Shown: positions 22,432 to 33,900 of the stretch, one piece after another
Numbering within the stretch: the first letter of the stretch is position 1
Layout of the letters: the number at the start of each line of letters is the position of its first letter
Origin: Amoebophrya sp. A120
Lineage: Eukaryota; Sar; Dinophyceae; Syndiniales; Amoebophryaceae
Assembly (NCBI GenBank): GCA_905178155.1
Contig: CAJINV010000015.1
Span: 1,666,538 to 1,730,537 of the forward strand
Length of the DNA stretch: 64,000 nucleotides
Direction: 5' to 3'
Made by a program: the position numbers and the translations under genes
Notes under the pieces: model-generated
The model's input: the letters and a program-made list of their open reading frames with translations, nothing else
Databases searched by the model: none
What the model was told of the DNA's origin: nothing

Positions 22432-25400
22432 ATGGACGCTGCGCGCCAGCTAATCGCCCGCGAGCTGCAACAGCTCTTGCAGCAAACCGCAGCCTCTTCC
22501 AGCAGCTTTATCAACTGTAAAAATGTCTGGGTCTGGAAGAGTGCCAGACTTGTCATGCAGGTTTTCCATGCCCCATGAGGTCTGGCATGTAGGACATAGC
22601 ATGACAGATTCTGTGCGAGTTCCATCATGCCTATCCTGCATGAGAAATTGCCTCTTGAGTAGGTCAAAAGTGGACAGCTTTTGGTAAGCATGCAACACAG
22701 ATTTTTGCATGCTTCAGATTTAGCATGACAAATTGCATTCTTCCAGACCCAGACATTTTTACATTTCATAAGCTTACAAAACCAACAAAACTACCTACTC
22801 CCAAATTACGAGCAGCAAAACACTCTCCCCGCTTTAGCCGAACTCTCTAGTGACCCGGAGTTTCAGCTGAAGCTGCAAAAATGCTTGCAGATCACAACCA
22901 ACACGGTGGATGAGCTCGTGGACAACCACGGGTTCTTGTCCGATCTGTTGCTGTTAGTGATCAAAAGTTTGAAGACGCTCCACGACGCGGCCGCTGGGAC
23001 GAACTACAGTACTATGCCGTCAACAATGTTGTCGCCGGGTTCCAAAACGACCGCGAAAATGCTGTACCTGTCCCTGTTCAACATCCTCGCAACCACTTTC
23101 CAGTCGTTCATTGGCCCCGCGTTTTCCACGCACGCCACCATTGTGAATCTGCTGTCCGCTGCCGGGGAGAAGTTGAACCATCGCACGGTGGAAATCATGG
23201 CGTTCGACGCGAAATCGGGGCGGTTTTGCGTCAAGGTTGAGAAGGGGGATGTGGATAAAAAACAGTGGAAGCGGATAAAACCGGAGAATTTGGTGATGCT
23301 GAAGTCGGACTCGAAAGATACAGTTACCCGACAGCTTGAAGGTGGCGCAGCAGGAGACCATCTTCAAGACGGCTTTGCAAGTACTTCAAAAAACAGTAGG
23401 TAATGTTTTTCGACGAACGTTTGACTTTGCGTTTTTCATGTACTGTTTTTCTACTTTCTTCTTCAGTTGATAGTGATAGTCGCGGCGTCTGATGACACGG
23501 TGGTCATGGACCTCCATGTTTTTTAGCTGCCCACACGTCGCTTCTGCCACCCAGTACTATGTAGAGCACAATCAAAACTTCACAGGTACTACTTCCCCTC
23601 CCCCGACCCAAGTGCACATGCGCAATCTGATGGCCGTAAATTGTCTGGAGTCCGTGTCTATCCTGTGCAAAAGTATCGTACTCGTACTAGTTGCAGGCAT
23701 GCATTACAAATTTCCAACCCAAGGCAAAACAGCATGACAAATTCCATTTCTCATGCTGGGCTAATTTGTATTGCAATTACTACTAGTACGAATACTTATG
23801 CAATTCATAGTGTCCGAAATTTTCGACTACCTGGTTACCGATTTCCTGTTAGGCCAAGAAGACGGGCTTAGCCAGCAGGTTTGCTTCGCGATGTACCGGG
23901 CAGTTCTGTTCACAACCGCATCCGCGACGGCCGGAGCTGCTGGTGGGTTATGGATTGCAAAAGCATCGTACTCGCATAAATGCATTACAAATTTTCTCAG
24001 CGTGAGAAATAAAATTTGTAATGCGGATTGGACTTAACAAAAAGATTAAGATTTGTGATGCATGATTGCAATACGAATGCGATGCTTTTGCACAGGATAT
24101 AGGTCGACGACCTCCACCGCAGCGAACAAAATGTCATCCACTGACTTATTCGAACTGTGCAACAACAGCGTCCCGGTCTTGATTTCCTTCGCCAGGAACG
24201 TTTTGTCCGCTGGAAACGAATTTGCGCAGAAACAAAGCACCAGTGCAATAAATCACCACTACCATCCCCAACAGATGCTCCACCTCTCCATTCTGCACCC
24301 CATCGCGCACTGCCTCTGGACGGACAACTACGTTCTACTAGCGGCTGCGGGGGTTGCCGGCGGGATAGATTCCGACTACGAGAATGACGCGATTTCGAAT
24401 GCGGCGCAACAGCATCAGTTGAAAAAACTCGACGATCTCCCGATCGACCACGTGGAAAGGTTTCATGCCGAGCTCGCCATGGCCTTCGTCGACGCGGATT
24501 TTTTGCCGTTAGTGATCCAGATCGTCAATTTATGACAGGGCACAACTCCTACTTCTCCTCCTCATTTGCATGGCATAAACAGCAATACAAGCATCGGGAA
24601 GAACGCAGGTTTTGCATGACAGATTTATCCAGGGGTTTTTTCGTAGTTGGGACTGTGTCATAGTAGGATGATTTACCGCTTTTTTACTTTTCTTTTCTCC
24701 CTTGACGCTAGTGTTTAGGTTTGCACACAACGTTATCCCTACCCAGATAGCAACAAATGCTCACGCCGCAGCCGTCCCAGGAGCTTTTATTTTGTTGTTG
24801 TCTCTCGGTAGTGATCACTTTGTCCAAACTTATTCTACCTAGAGTTTGTCGAGTAAGTGGCTACCGTTTTAAGGTTTAGAGAACGACAGGGACGCCCAGC
24901 CCTTTTTAGCTTCCCAACATGACAGATTTACCCAGGACTGTATTGGTGTTTGAGCTGTCAGAATCTGTCATGCAAAAAGTGCCAACAAGAGGCAAAGGGT
25001 GGACTTGGTATTTTGCATGACAAACGAGGAGGAGGTGGAGTTGTGCACTGTCATAAAATTCTACCGCCCAAACCGTGAATTCCACCTTCGGCGGGAAAGG
25101 CGGCGCTTACGAGAGCAGTCAAAAGTCCAAAATCACTGTGCAGGTCTTAATATCCTGTGCAAAAGTATCGCACTCGTAGTAATTGCAGTTATGCAATACA
25201 AATCTTTTTCCTAAGGCTAATCCGCATTACAAATTCCATTCCTAATGCTGCGGAAATTTGTATATGCAATTTATACTAGAACTAGTACGATACTTTTGCA
25301 ATGCATACTTAACCGCAGGCGGATCCATTCTCGGCTTTTTGGCCCGGAGATCCGTCCACGATCTGACGATTCGGCGGCATCTACAGCTCCACGGTAGGCA

Positions 25401-28400
25401 GTTTGTGACGCAAGTGATCACGAACGTGTTGGAGTTCTTGTGGAAAGAGCAAAACCAGAACCACGCATCCGCTCCGTCTATCGCAATCACGGTTCAACAA
25501 TTGATTATCCTCCTGGACGGGTTGTGCTTGCTGAAGAAAATCCTACCACACCTAGTGAATTCCGCGGAATTGGTATCGAAGAAAGAAACATTCGTATAGT
25601 GTAACTTTGTGATGCACAACATGCGCACTGATTGCGGCTGTCATGCTGGGCGTGCATTGTAAGGGAAACTCAAGTACTAGCGCGTTTTCACGTACTCGTA
25701 CCATCTGCGCATGACAGGTTTTCGCTCTGACTCCAGACAGATTTGTAATGCTGTTCTCCCGAAAAAGTTACACCTACAATCTTTTTTTTTGGATAATTGG
25801 CGCATTTGTCCACAAACGACAATTTCTGCAACTTAGCGTGGGGCATCCCCGATTGGGTCCCCTACATGGTGAGCACGCAGGAATTTTACACCCCCGGAGC
25901 GTACAACCAGGGAAGTAGCTCTGTCACGACCGCACCCTTGTCCGGCGAGCTGGTCGCGAAGACCCTTTTCCTGAGTCTATGCAAGAAAAAAACTGTGTAA
26001 GTGTAACTTTCTTTGAGGAACAGCATCACAGATTTGCTCTGCATGACAGAGAAAACCTCTCATGCGTAGCTAGTACGTGAAAACACTCACGAGAAGAACC
26101 TCTAACGCATGTCCAGCATGACAAGTGTAGGCGTTCTTGCGCATCCTCTACCTCTGCAACACAAATTTACACGCTACGCAGTTTTTTTCTTGGATAGAGT
26201 CTCAGCCCCCACCAATACACGACGGAATTAGATAAAGGACATGGTGGGGCGGCTTCCGGGGTACAACATCAATTGCAGCAGACGCAGGACTCTCCTCTGA
26301 TGCAGAAGCTCTTAGAAGTCGAGTCGCAGGCTTTGTTCGGAGTCTCGCCGGAGTACCAGGGGGTGAGTGCTGTGCGGTATTGGACGACGTTGCGGAAGTA
26401 CTTCTCTTCGAATAGTAATTCGACGAACTCTATCAAATGCAAAAATGTCTGGGTCTGGAAGAATGTGAACTTGTCATGCAGATTTTCCATGACCCTAGAG
26501 GTCTGGAATGCCGGGCCTAGCATAACAGAGTCTGTGAGGTCTCTTTCATGCCTATCCGGCATGAGAAACTCCCTCCCAACTTGGTCGAAAGTGGACAGCT
26601 TTTGACACTCATGCAACACAGATTTTTGCATGATTCGGATTTAGCATGACAATTTGCAATCTTCCAGACCCAGACACTTTTGCAATTCGACGAACTCCCT
26701 GTACTTGGCGATCTCGCAGATACTCGAACAGCGGAAGCAAACTGGTGAGATTTCCGGGCTCGGGGCGGATTTTTCTTCCTCCGGGGGGCGGGATCGGGAT
26801 GAAGAACATGAGGGACCGAGGTATACTAGGAAAGCAACACGCTTCTGCAGCTATGCAAAGAAACCAGTGAAGACATATCCTATCATCGCAATACTCACGT
26901 TCCTCTTATTGTGTCAAAAGGATTCGCATCAGTTATTACATTATTCAATCATGAATAAATTATATACCAGGTGGTGGCGCAACGACCCAGCTACGGATCC
27001 GATTCGCACCCTCCCAGCGCCTATCTCCACTGTGGATTACGAACAAGAAGCCTTCCCGTCGGAAGAGCAGCTTTTCGCGGATCTAGGAACGTATTATGAG
27101 GAGCAGCAGGCTATTTTGATGTCCATCATGATGTATCCTGTGCAAAAGTATCGTGCTCGCATTGCAATCATGCATTACGAATTTTTTTATTAAGGTAAAT
27201 CCGCACTAAAAATTTTATTTCTCCTGCTGAGGAAAGTTGTAATGCATTTATACGAGTGCGATACTTTTGCAATGCATATCATGGAGCAGCAGGAACGGGA
27301 TGAGCAGAGCGGGTTCCGCTACGACACAGGGGAATACGACTACGGATTCGGTGATGTTTATGGGAGTATCAGGTTTGAAATCGACAAAGTTGAAATAACT
27401 TGTAATGCATAAAATCGATACCAGCTAGAATCCCAATTTTCATGCGGCGCATGATAAATTTCGGCACCGTCTAAAAAATCCAGTTTGTCATGCTGTTTGG
27501 GGACAGAAGGCGTCTTGTGTCATGTTACTTTAGCAGCTCTATCGTAGACCCCAAACAGGCTGACAGTCGGCCTCACTTGCCGTCCCTGCAAGAGAGGCAC
27601 TCCATGCCTTGCAATTTCTGCGTGAGAAATTATTTCAACTTTGACGATTTTAATCCTGACGCTTCCATAATGTTTCCGCAATCATGGAGGCAACTACTCC
27701 TGGGGGAATGGAAGGGCAGCTGTCAGAAGACGAAGAAGACGGTGATGAAACGCTCTCCAGCATTTTCGCACGCCCCAGTCCGAAGAAGGAGGCATTTCAG
27801 CCGCCGGTGGCGCCACCTCCCGTGCAGCAGCAGGAACAATCAACAACGCGACGACGAGAACAACCTCTCCCCGAGACCCAACTCAGCACAGAAACTGACG
27901 CCAACCCGCAGAAGAAGCAAGACCCCTCAGTTCCGCTCGGCCGGCTGGGCGCGCTGGATTTGCCGAGCTTGAACCCGAACCAGAACAGGGGAAAAATGCT
28001 TGCTGGGGCAGAGGGAAGTGAGAAGAAGTCGAAAAAGGAAAAGGGATTATCGCGGGAGAGGTTGAAGCAGATTGGAATACCGCTGAATTTCCTGAAGCAA
28101 CAATCCGCAATTTCGAACCTGAACGTCGATGACTATTCCCATTTATGCTGCGCGATCGATGGAAAATTGATGGGGGAACCGGTCCGGTGTACTTTACCAG
28201 AGAAGAAGCATTTGGTATTTGAGAAGTCGGTGTTGGAGTTGTGGTTCAATCAGATGGGGAAGGTTTGTCCCATCACAGGGGATTTGATGGCCATGACCGA
28301 CTGCAAGCGGGATAAGCAGCTGGAATTGGAGATCAAGCAGTTCGCTTCGAAATGGAGGGAAGTAGCGGCAGCGGTTGGCGGTGCTGGCGGAAATCAGCAA

Positions 28401-28514
28401 GCAGGAGCGCTTTCGAGTGGCCCCGGGCGTGAGAAGAGGAAAAAGAAGAAGAAACCTGATGCTTCAGAGGAACATCACCAACCGGACTTTCATAGTTCGC
28501 CGGATTTGAGCTGA
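22432..28514 (+). CDS. Large U-box protein, putative E3/E4 ubiquitin ligase
   Basis: ATG 22432 (MDAARQLIARELQQLLQQ). Exons are spread over 6 kb and join through introners D, A, A, G, A, F, F, D, A and E. Most of the protein is alpha-helical (QKCLQITTNTVDELVDNHGF; IAITVQQLIILLDGLCLLKK). Near 23190-23290 there is an SH3-like motif VEIMAFDAKSGRFCVKVEKG with IKPENL. The C-terminus, after an acidic/Pro/Gln-rich linker, is a U-box: DDYSHLCCAIDGKLMGEPVR, then HLVFEKSVLELWF and KVCPITGDLM, then QLELEIKQF. This predicts E2 binding. The frame changes near 23290-23390; a 31-nt GT-AG segment (23293-23323) would fix it. The exon at 23465-23640 is uncertain. The C-terminal tail is basic (KRKKKKK). Confidence 0.8.
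22509..22770 (+). mobile_element. Family D introner
   Basis: 262 bp, repeats agctt (22504-22508, 22771-22775). Joins SSFINless AASSSS-L to QNQQNYLLP, that is ..agcagc|ttacaaaac. Confidence 0.9.
23659..23809 (+). mobile_element. Family A introner
   Basis: 151 bp, repeats gtgtc (23654-23658, 23810-23814). Joins NCLESVS to EIFDYLV. Confidence 0.92.
23949..24099 (+). mobile_element. Family A introner
   Basis: 151 bp, imperfect repeats tgggt/taggt (23944-23948, 24100-24104). Joins GAAGGS to TTSTAANK. The inverted ends here are gcaaaagcatcgtactcg / cgatgcttttgc. Confidence 0.88.
24531..25055 (+). mobile_element. Family G introner with a nested insert
   Basis: 525 bp against 218-230 bp for other G copies; repeats caatt/aaatt (24526-24530, 25056-25060). 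Ends tatgacagggcacaactcc / ggagttgtgcactgtcata. Joins IQIVN to STAQTVN. See 24634-24917 for the nested insert. Confidence 0.88.
24634..24917. mobile_element. 284-bp insert nested in the family G introner
   Basis: Flanked by 19-bp direct repeats catgacagatttaYccagg (24615-24633, 24918-24936, one mismatch). The repeat length fits a retroposon-type target duplication. Content is unrecognised. Confidence 0.65.
25151..25307 (+). mobile_element. Family A introner
   Basis: 157 bp, repeats cttaa (25146-25150, 25308-25312). Joins ITVQVL to TAGGSILG. Confidence 0.93.
25595..25795 (+). mobile_element. Family F introner, diverged
   Basis: 201 bp, repeats attcg/attgg (25590-25594, 25796-25800). The left end (tatagtgtaactttg) has lost most of the A-rich block. 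Joins VSKKET to LAHLSTN. Confidence 0.8.
25978..26196 (+). mobile_element. Family F introner
   Basis: 219 bp, repeats gagtc (25973-25977, 26197-26201). Joins LFLSL to SPHQYTT. Confidence 0.92.
26431..26693 (+). mobile_element. Family D introner
   Basis: 263 bp flanked by an unusually long 14-bp direct repeat aattcgacgaactc (26417-26430, 26694-26707). Joins NSNSTNS to LYLAISQ. Confidence 0.88.
27131..27278 (+). mobile_element. Family A introner
   Basis: 148 bp, repeats tcatg (27126-27130, 27279-27283). Joins AILMSIM to EQQERDE. Confidence 0.88.
27359..27669 (+). mobile_element. Family E introner
   Basis: 311 bp, repeats atgtt (27354-27358, 27670-27674). Joins YGFGDV to SAIMEATT. Its internal half (for example tagcagctctat, caaacaggctgac) is the reverse complement of the other E copies, so it sits in the opposite orientation. 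Confidence 0.9.
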
Positions 28515-29277
28515 ACAAGAAATCCGGATAGAAATGTCTCTTTAGGACTAATACGCAAATACGCAAATAACTCGTCTTATTTGGCTGCTATTATCGCCGA
28601 TGAACATGAACTTCAAAAAAAAAATTAAAACTGGTGGAACCCGAAGAACAGTAGGATTATCGTACTCGCTGCATTATATAAAGCTGTTCCTTATCATCTT
28701 CCGGATCACGTTGGTGTCGTTCATATTGCTGTCGGGGTTCATAATTTCGTTCTGCTACTCTCCTTCTTTTCAATCGTGCGTCAAGATCCCGATCTTCCTT
28801 TGTTTCCTTCATGAAACTTCGTCATCGTTCATTGTTGGGTTTTGTTTTGGGCAAGGGAAAAACAAAAAATATCGTGCAAAGCTGAAGTCACTCACACTAT
28901 CGGTCTTTTCTAGCAGTAAGTACAACTACTTCTACTTCCCATTCAGCTCTTGCAGCTCTACCTCTAGTACCGACCTACACGGCGCGGACGGAGGGGTGCT
29001 GGGAAGCGCAGTATACTATCTAAATACTTATCTATCAATCTGTCTGGTGGTTCTAGTTTCCACAACTCGTCCCAAGGTTTCATGAATCTATTTCAGGTCC
29101 TCCGCAACATTCTACAAGATTTTCGACCCTCTACTCTTTGTCTTCATTCGCAGTCTCCACCGACGAGTAGTTTATTTTACCGCGTGCTGTAGTATAGTAA
29201 CGGTAGAAGAGCCCTTGCAGTTCTGTCACCGAAATAAAAGAGATAGGACGCGTCCTGCTAGGGCGGCAGAAAAAAAG
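28515..29277. other. Spacer before the small gene
   Basis: A 161-codon open frame at 28600-29085 is Phe/Ser-rich without conserved character; I regard the stretch as UTR/promoter. Confidence 0.4.
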
Positions 29278-29780
29278 ATGTCGCTGCAGTCCGCTTCCAC
29301 CTACATACACCTGCACGACAGGACGGGGGTGAAAACAGGTACAGTTTATCGCATTGTAATCATGCATTACAAATCTTCTTCATTTTCTTGACTGTAAGTG
29401 CGCATTACAAATTGTATTTCCCAAGCTTAGGAAATTTGTAATGCGTTTATATATACGATGAATTCGAATACGATATTTATATTTTTGCAATTCATACTTC
29501 AGGTCAAACCCTCCCCGCGCAACCGGTGAAATACATCGACCGTAATGACCAGCTTCTGGCGTGGCGCGAACAGCTGTACAAAGAGAAGAAGGGGAAAAAG
29601 TCCTGGTATTACAAGCACCAGGGGAACCTGTTGAATGATTTGCAAGCGAAAAAGCAATCCTACGCCGAGTTTCACGCCTACAGAAACACGCCTTTCAGCA
29701 ACGTGGGGACGGTGGAAGATTTGAAGAATAGCAGGAGAGCAAGGAGCGTACCACCCTCCGCCGCTGTGAAGGCCGCGTAA
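29278..29780 (+). CDS. Small basic protein of unknown function (~113 aa)
   Basis: ATG 29278 (MSLQSASTYIHLHDRTGVKT). The family A introner at 29341-29499 is removed to give GVKTG-QTLPAQPVKYIDRNDQ. It then reads LLAWREQLYKEKKGKKSWYY, KHQGNLLNDLQAKKQSY and a Ser/Arg-rich end. There is no signal sequence or membrane segment. The complete start, stop and frame-restoring intron make it a credible gene, but I cannot name it. Confidence 0.7.
29341..29499 (+). mobile_element. Family A introner, decayed ends
   Basis: 159 bp, repeats caggt (29336-29340, 29500-29504). The left end reads acagtttatcgcattgtaat instead of tatcctgtgcaaaag, and the right end has extra AT, so it is probably an old copy. Splicing by the repeat still keeps the frame. 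Confidence 0.8.
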
Positions 29781-30903
29781 GGATGAAAACGGTGCAATTA
29801 TAGTTGAATAGTTTAGAATTAGAATGAAGATAATCAAAACACCAGCAACGCTTTGTTTTCTGAAATTGAAACTGTACTGTGCTTGCTTTGTGGTCTCCGA
29901 ATCCGTTGTACAAAAATTTTTCGTTCCACTTTTGATGCATTGCGTCATTGGGGTAGTAAGTTGTTTCATCTGTTGGCAAGAAAGAGCGGCGACGAAGATG
30001 AACATTTTGAGCTTTTCTTGACAGAACAAATGTAAAAAAATATTTTATGAAGTGGATGTGGAGTAATTCTTGTACTAAAGAAGTGGCGGCTGTGTGGTCC
30101 GCAGTTTTTTTATTTTGCGCGGTTTCTTGACCGTCAGTGAGTTTAATCGCGCTGCGCTCTGGTCGAAGATGAAACTTTTTTTACCCGTCTTTGGCAGCTT
30201 GTGTTCCTCGAACGCAAGGAGCTAGCAGCTTGTGTTCACCAACATGCTGGTCGAAGAGCCTGCAGATCATTTGATTTGTAGAAGGACAACTTTACTGCCA
30301 TAGCCATAGCCATTTGCATTTCGTTTTTGACAACGGTTCTTTAATAAAGCCGTAAGATCAACATCGTGTTTGAGATTGTCCTCGGATTATTTTCATTTGA
30401 AAGTGTTTGTAGATGATCAGCATCAGTATTTATTTTCTGCTGACGCGGTTCCCATCTGATATTGATCCTTATGCTGATCTCGTCAACGCCGTTCTGAACA
30501 TGTTGTTGGCCTTTTTGTTTACCGGCAAGCGTAAGCGATCCTTTATTTGAATCAGGACCTCAAATGTGAACGAAACTGTTCGATGGATTCTTTGGTATTT
30601 TTGGGCGGCTCATCTCGTTTCTACCCCGCCGCTGGGCCAACATGTGACTTAAATCAAAATCTCCACCCGCGGAATTTATTTTATGCGCCAGTCATCGATT
30701 TTAATTGTAATCCTACTTAACGTGATGTAACAGCGACACTAAGTAGAAAGTATTTGATTATGATTACCAGCGACCAAGACAGAACTCAAACTCTACTACG
30801 CAAAAATCGCTTTTCAGTATCATCCTACCTCAACCGTATTTCTTGTAAAAAAAAGTAAGTAAAAATAAAGTAAAAGCCGGAGCCAAGAACTTCTAGACTA
30901 ACT
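29781..30903. other. AT-rich spacer before the ABC-F gene
   Basis: No coding signal or introner; holds the promoter and UTRs of the flanking genes. Confidence 0.4.
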
Positions 30904-33900
30904 ATGGGTGGGAAAAACAAGAACGAGCGGCGCAACGCCAATAAAAAGCAGACGGAGAAGAAAGACGACAAGAAGAAAAAGGATGAAAGCAGCAAGCCAA
31001 ACGACGAGAGGCTCACATCCGAAGAGCTTGGATTTGTCATCCGCACAGGGCCTGATGCGACGCATCGGAACGTGCATACGCTCGAGGTGGACGCTCGGAA
31101 CATTGTGATTCACGCCGGAAAACAGGAACTGCTGTATGACGCGATACTACGATGTAACTACGGCGTCAAGTACGGCCTCGTCGGGAGGAACGGGGTCGGA
31201 AAATCGACCTTACTGAGAGCGATCAGCGATCGAGATGGTATAGAAGTTCATGTTCATCTATCATCTTGAGCTGCAGGGAGCCGACTACAGGACAATTTGG
31301 TCCTGCTGTCACAAGTTTTACTTGGCGCATTTTCTTTTTCACAAAGAAGAAGAACGAGAACTCAACAGCATGATCGTTGGACCAGCAAGAAGAATTTTTT
31401 ATAAACTAAAAATTGCAGGTCGTGTTGCTATCCCCCCGCACATGTCTTTGATGCACGTGGAGCAGGAGATTGTCGGCTCTGAGGAAATATCAAATGCAAA
31501 AATGTCTGGGTCTGGAAGATTGCCAAGTTTGTCATGCATATTTTGAATAAACCCATGATGTCTGTGATGCACCATGCCCTAGCGTCACAGATTTTTAGAG
31601 GACTTTGCGATGGTTCTACCGCATGAGAAATGCCCTCTCCGCGTAAAAAGCACAAACTGGAGTCCTCTACTTGCTGGTCATGCAATACAAATTTTTTGGC
31701 TCAAGACTTCTTGTCTTGTGGCCCTTTTCCCACTTTAGAGACGGGGCCGCACCCCCGTGAGATCAATTCGTCCGGACTCATCGTGGAGATCAACCCCCGT
31801 GAGATCCAAGATCCGTAGAGGCACTCTGTAACAGGCATCAGGTGCGGCTGGTGAACCTTTTGACTCACACGTAGATTGTAGATTGTTTCTCTAAAAGAAA
31901 AATCAAAGCAAAAAAAATGAGTACACACTTGCCCTCCATCCGAAGCGCGCACGTGCGCAATGAAGCTTCGATGGTCCCAGCGGGCATAACGCCCGGTCTT
32001 ACTCGTTACTCCCTTCATCTGCCCTCGCCAGCCGTCCCCAATGGCGTTCGATTGTGGGGCCCTTGATCCCCACGTAGAAGCTCTTCGCGGGTTTCTTCTT
32101 GCCGGGTGGAAGACGGTGTGCGTCGGTTTTTTTTTGGCGGTCTGGGAGTTCCGTGTAGGTCTTTGTTCCTAGGGGCGCTTGTCGACGCCCTGCGGCGGAG
32201 CGGGCGATCGGGAGGACTCGACGCTACTTGTGGACGCCATCTCCGAGCTGTCGATAGTAGAGGAGTTCTGCCGCACATCTCCGCGTCACGAGGATGCCGC
32301 GCCCACTAGCGGATCGCCCTGCTGCGCTGGAGATCAGGGACTTTTTATTTATTGTTTTTCGTTTGTCTCACACTCTCACACACTCGAATACTTATGAAAA
32401 GATCATAGTACCAGACCCATATTTCCTTTTTTTCTTCGTTTGAGTTTGTCGCCCCTCCTAATCCTTTGGTCTGTGTTGTGGCAGCGGATTGTCCTCTGAC
32501 CCTTACGTAGCCTTATGGCAACCCCTTTCCATATGATTGATCTCAGGTTTTGTGTGGTAGCTGCGCTGGCAGCGCGTTTGTGCGGCTCTCTACTCCTGCG
32601 AGGTGCGACGTTTTCGATGCGGCTGGGCTTTGCGGATCCAAACTGCGCGGAGGTGGTGGTGGCGATGGCGGGTTGATTACGGTGCGGGAATTCGGGTCGC
32701 CAGCCCCGGGTCTCACAGAGTACTGAACGGTGCTTACCAGCTGGATAGACGAGTGAGGGGTGATTACTCGTAGGGGAGTTGTTTATGGCTCGCGGTCGTC
32801 TTTCTGTCGTCCTGGCGTCGTTCGTGGGGGTGTGGCGCGGGGGTGGAGCGATCCTCGACGAGCGGTGCGGTTGCGGCTTTGTCGCGTCGAGCGGAGCGGA
32901 GCGTCGCTGTGTCTCCTCGGCATCGTCTCTTCGTGGCCTGTCGTGCGTAGTCCTAGGTGGGGTCCCTATCCCGGCCATTGCAATAGGGCTTTTTGGTGGA
33001 CTGCTGGAGACCCCAGTCCAGTCGCATCGCGACGTTATTTTTCAGCTGCAGGAGACCCCAGCTATCCCTTTGCTCTGCCCAAGTCCCTCGTCTTTGTCTG
33101 TTCGTCGTGTTTTGCCTGGTTTACCGCTGGAAACGATGCCGTGCTTTTGGAATTCCGGTTTCGACCAGGACATGCAGCCACTCTAACGGTTTCACTCGGG
33201 TCCGACCCCCGTTAGAGCTTGACCCCATCCCCCCGAGGTCCTACCTGAGGTAGTGGTCGTAAAGGGGGTATAGTGGTTGAGGGGTAAATAAGGTCATGCA
33301 ATACAAATTTTTTTAGAATCACAGACCCAGACATATTTGCAATCCATAGAAAACCGTGCTCCAACACGTGCTAAAATCCTATTTAGAACGCGAGTATGCA
33401 TTGCAAAAGTATCGTACTACGTATAAATTGCATTACAAAATAAAATTTAGGCAAGAAGAAGAAGAAAAGCGGAACTTGTAATGCTGTTTTACCTTAGGAA
33501 GAAGATTTGTCATGCATATTCGCAATTAGTACCAGTACGAGTGTCGATGCTTTTGCAGTTCATAGCGGGTACCTTCTCGACTTGGAAAAGCAGTTCATCG
33601 AAGATAATGAGAAAGATATGGTTATGCTTTGCAAAAGTATCGTACTAGTATAAATCGCAATACAAATTTATTTCCTCAGCATGAGAAATGACATTTGTAA
33701 TGCGGTTTTAACTTGAGCTTGACACAAAAACTTGTAATGCCTAAATGCGATTAGTAGTACCAGCACGATTCTTTTGCAATGCATAATGGTCCACGGTGTC
33801 ACTATGATGGAGGTCTACGAGCGACTAGACGAGCTCCACTCCGAGGAAGCTGAGGTAAACGCTGCAAGAATTCTCGCCGGCTTGGGTTTCACCCACAAAA

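Noticed and set aside
28600-29085. 161-aa plus-strand ORF
   Set aside because: Low-complexity Phe/Ser/Leu composition in an AT-rich spacer, no conserved pattern, no introner.
32403-33253. Genes inside the nested 1.6-kb insert
   Set aside because: Several overlapping frames on both strands without recognisable products; more likely UTR-like or decayed sequence.
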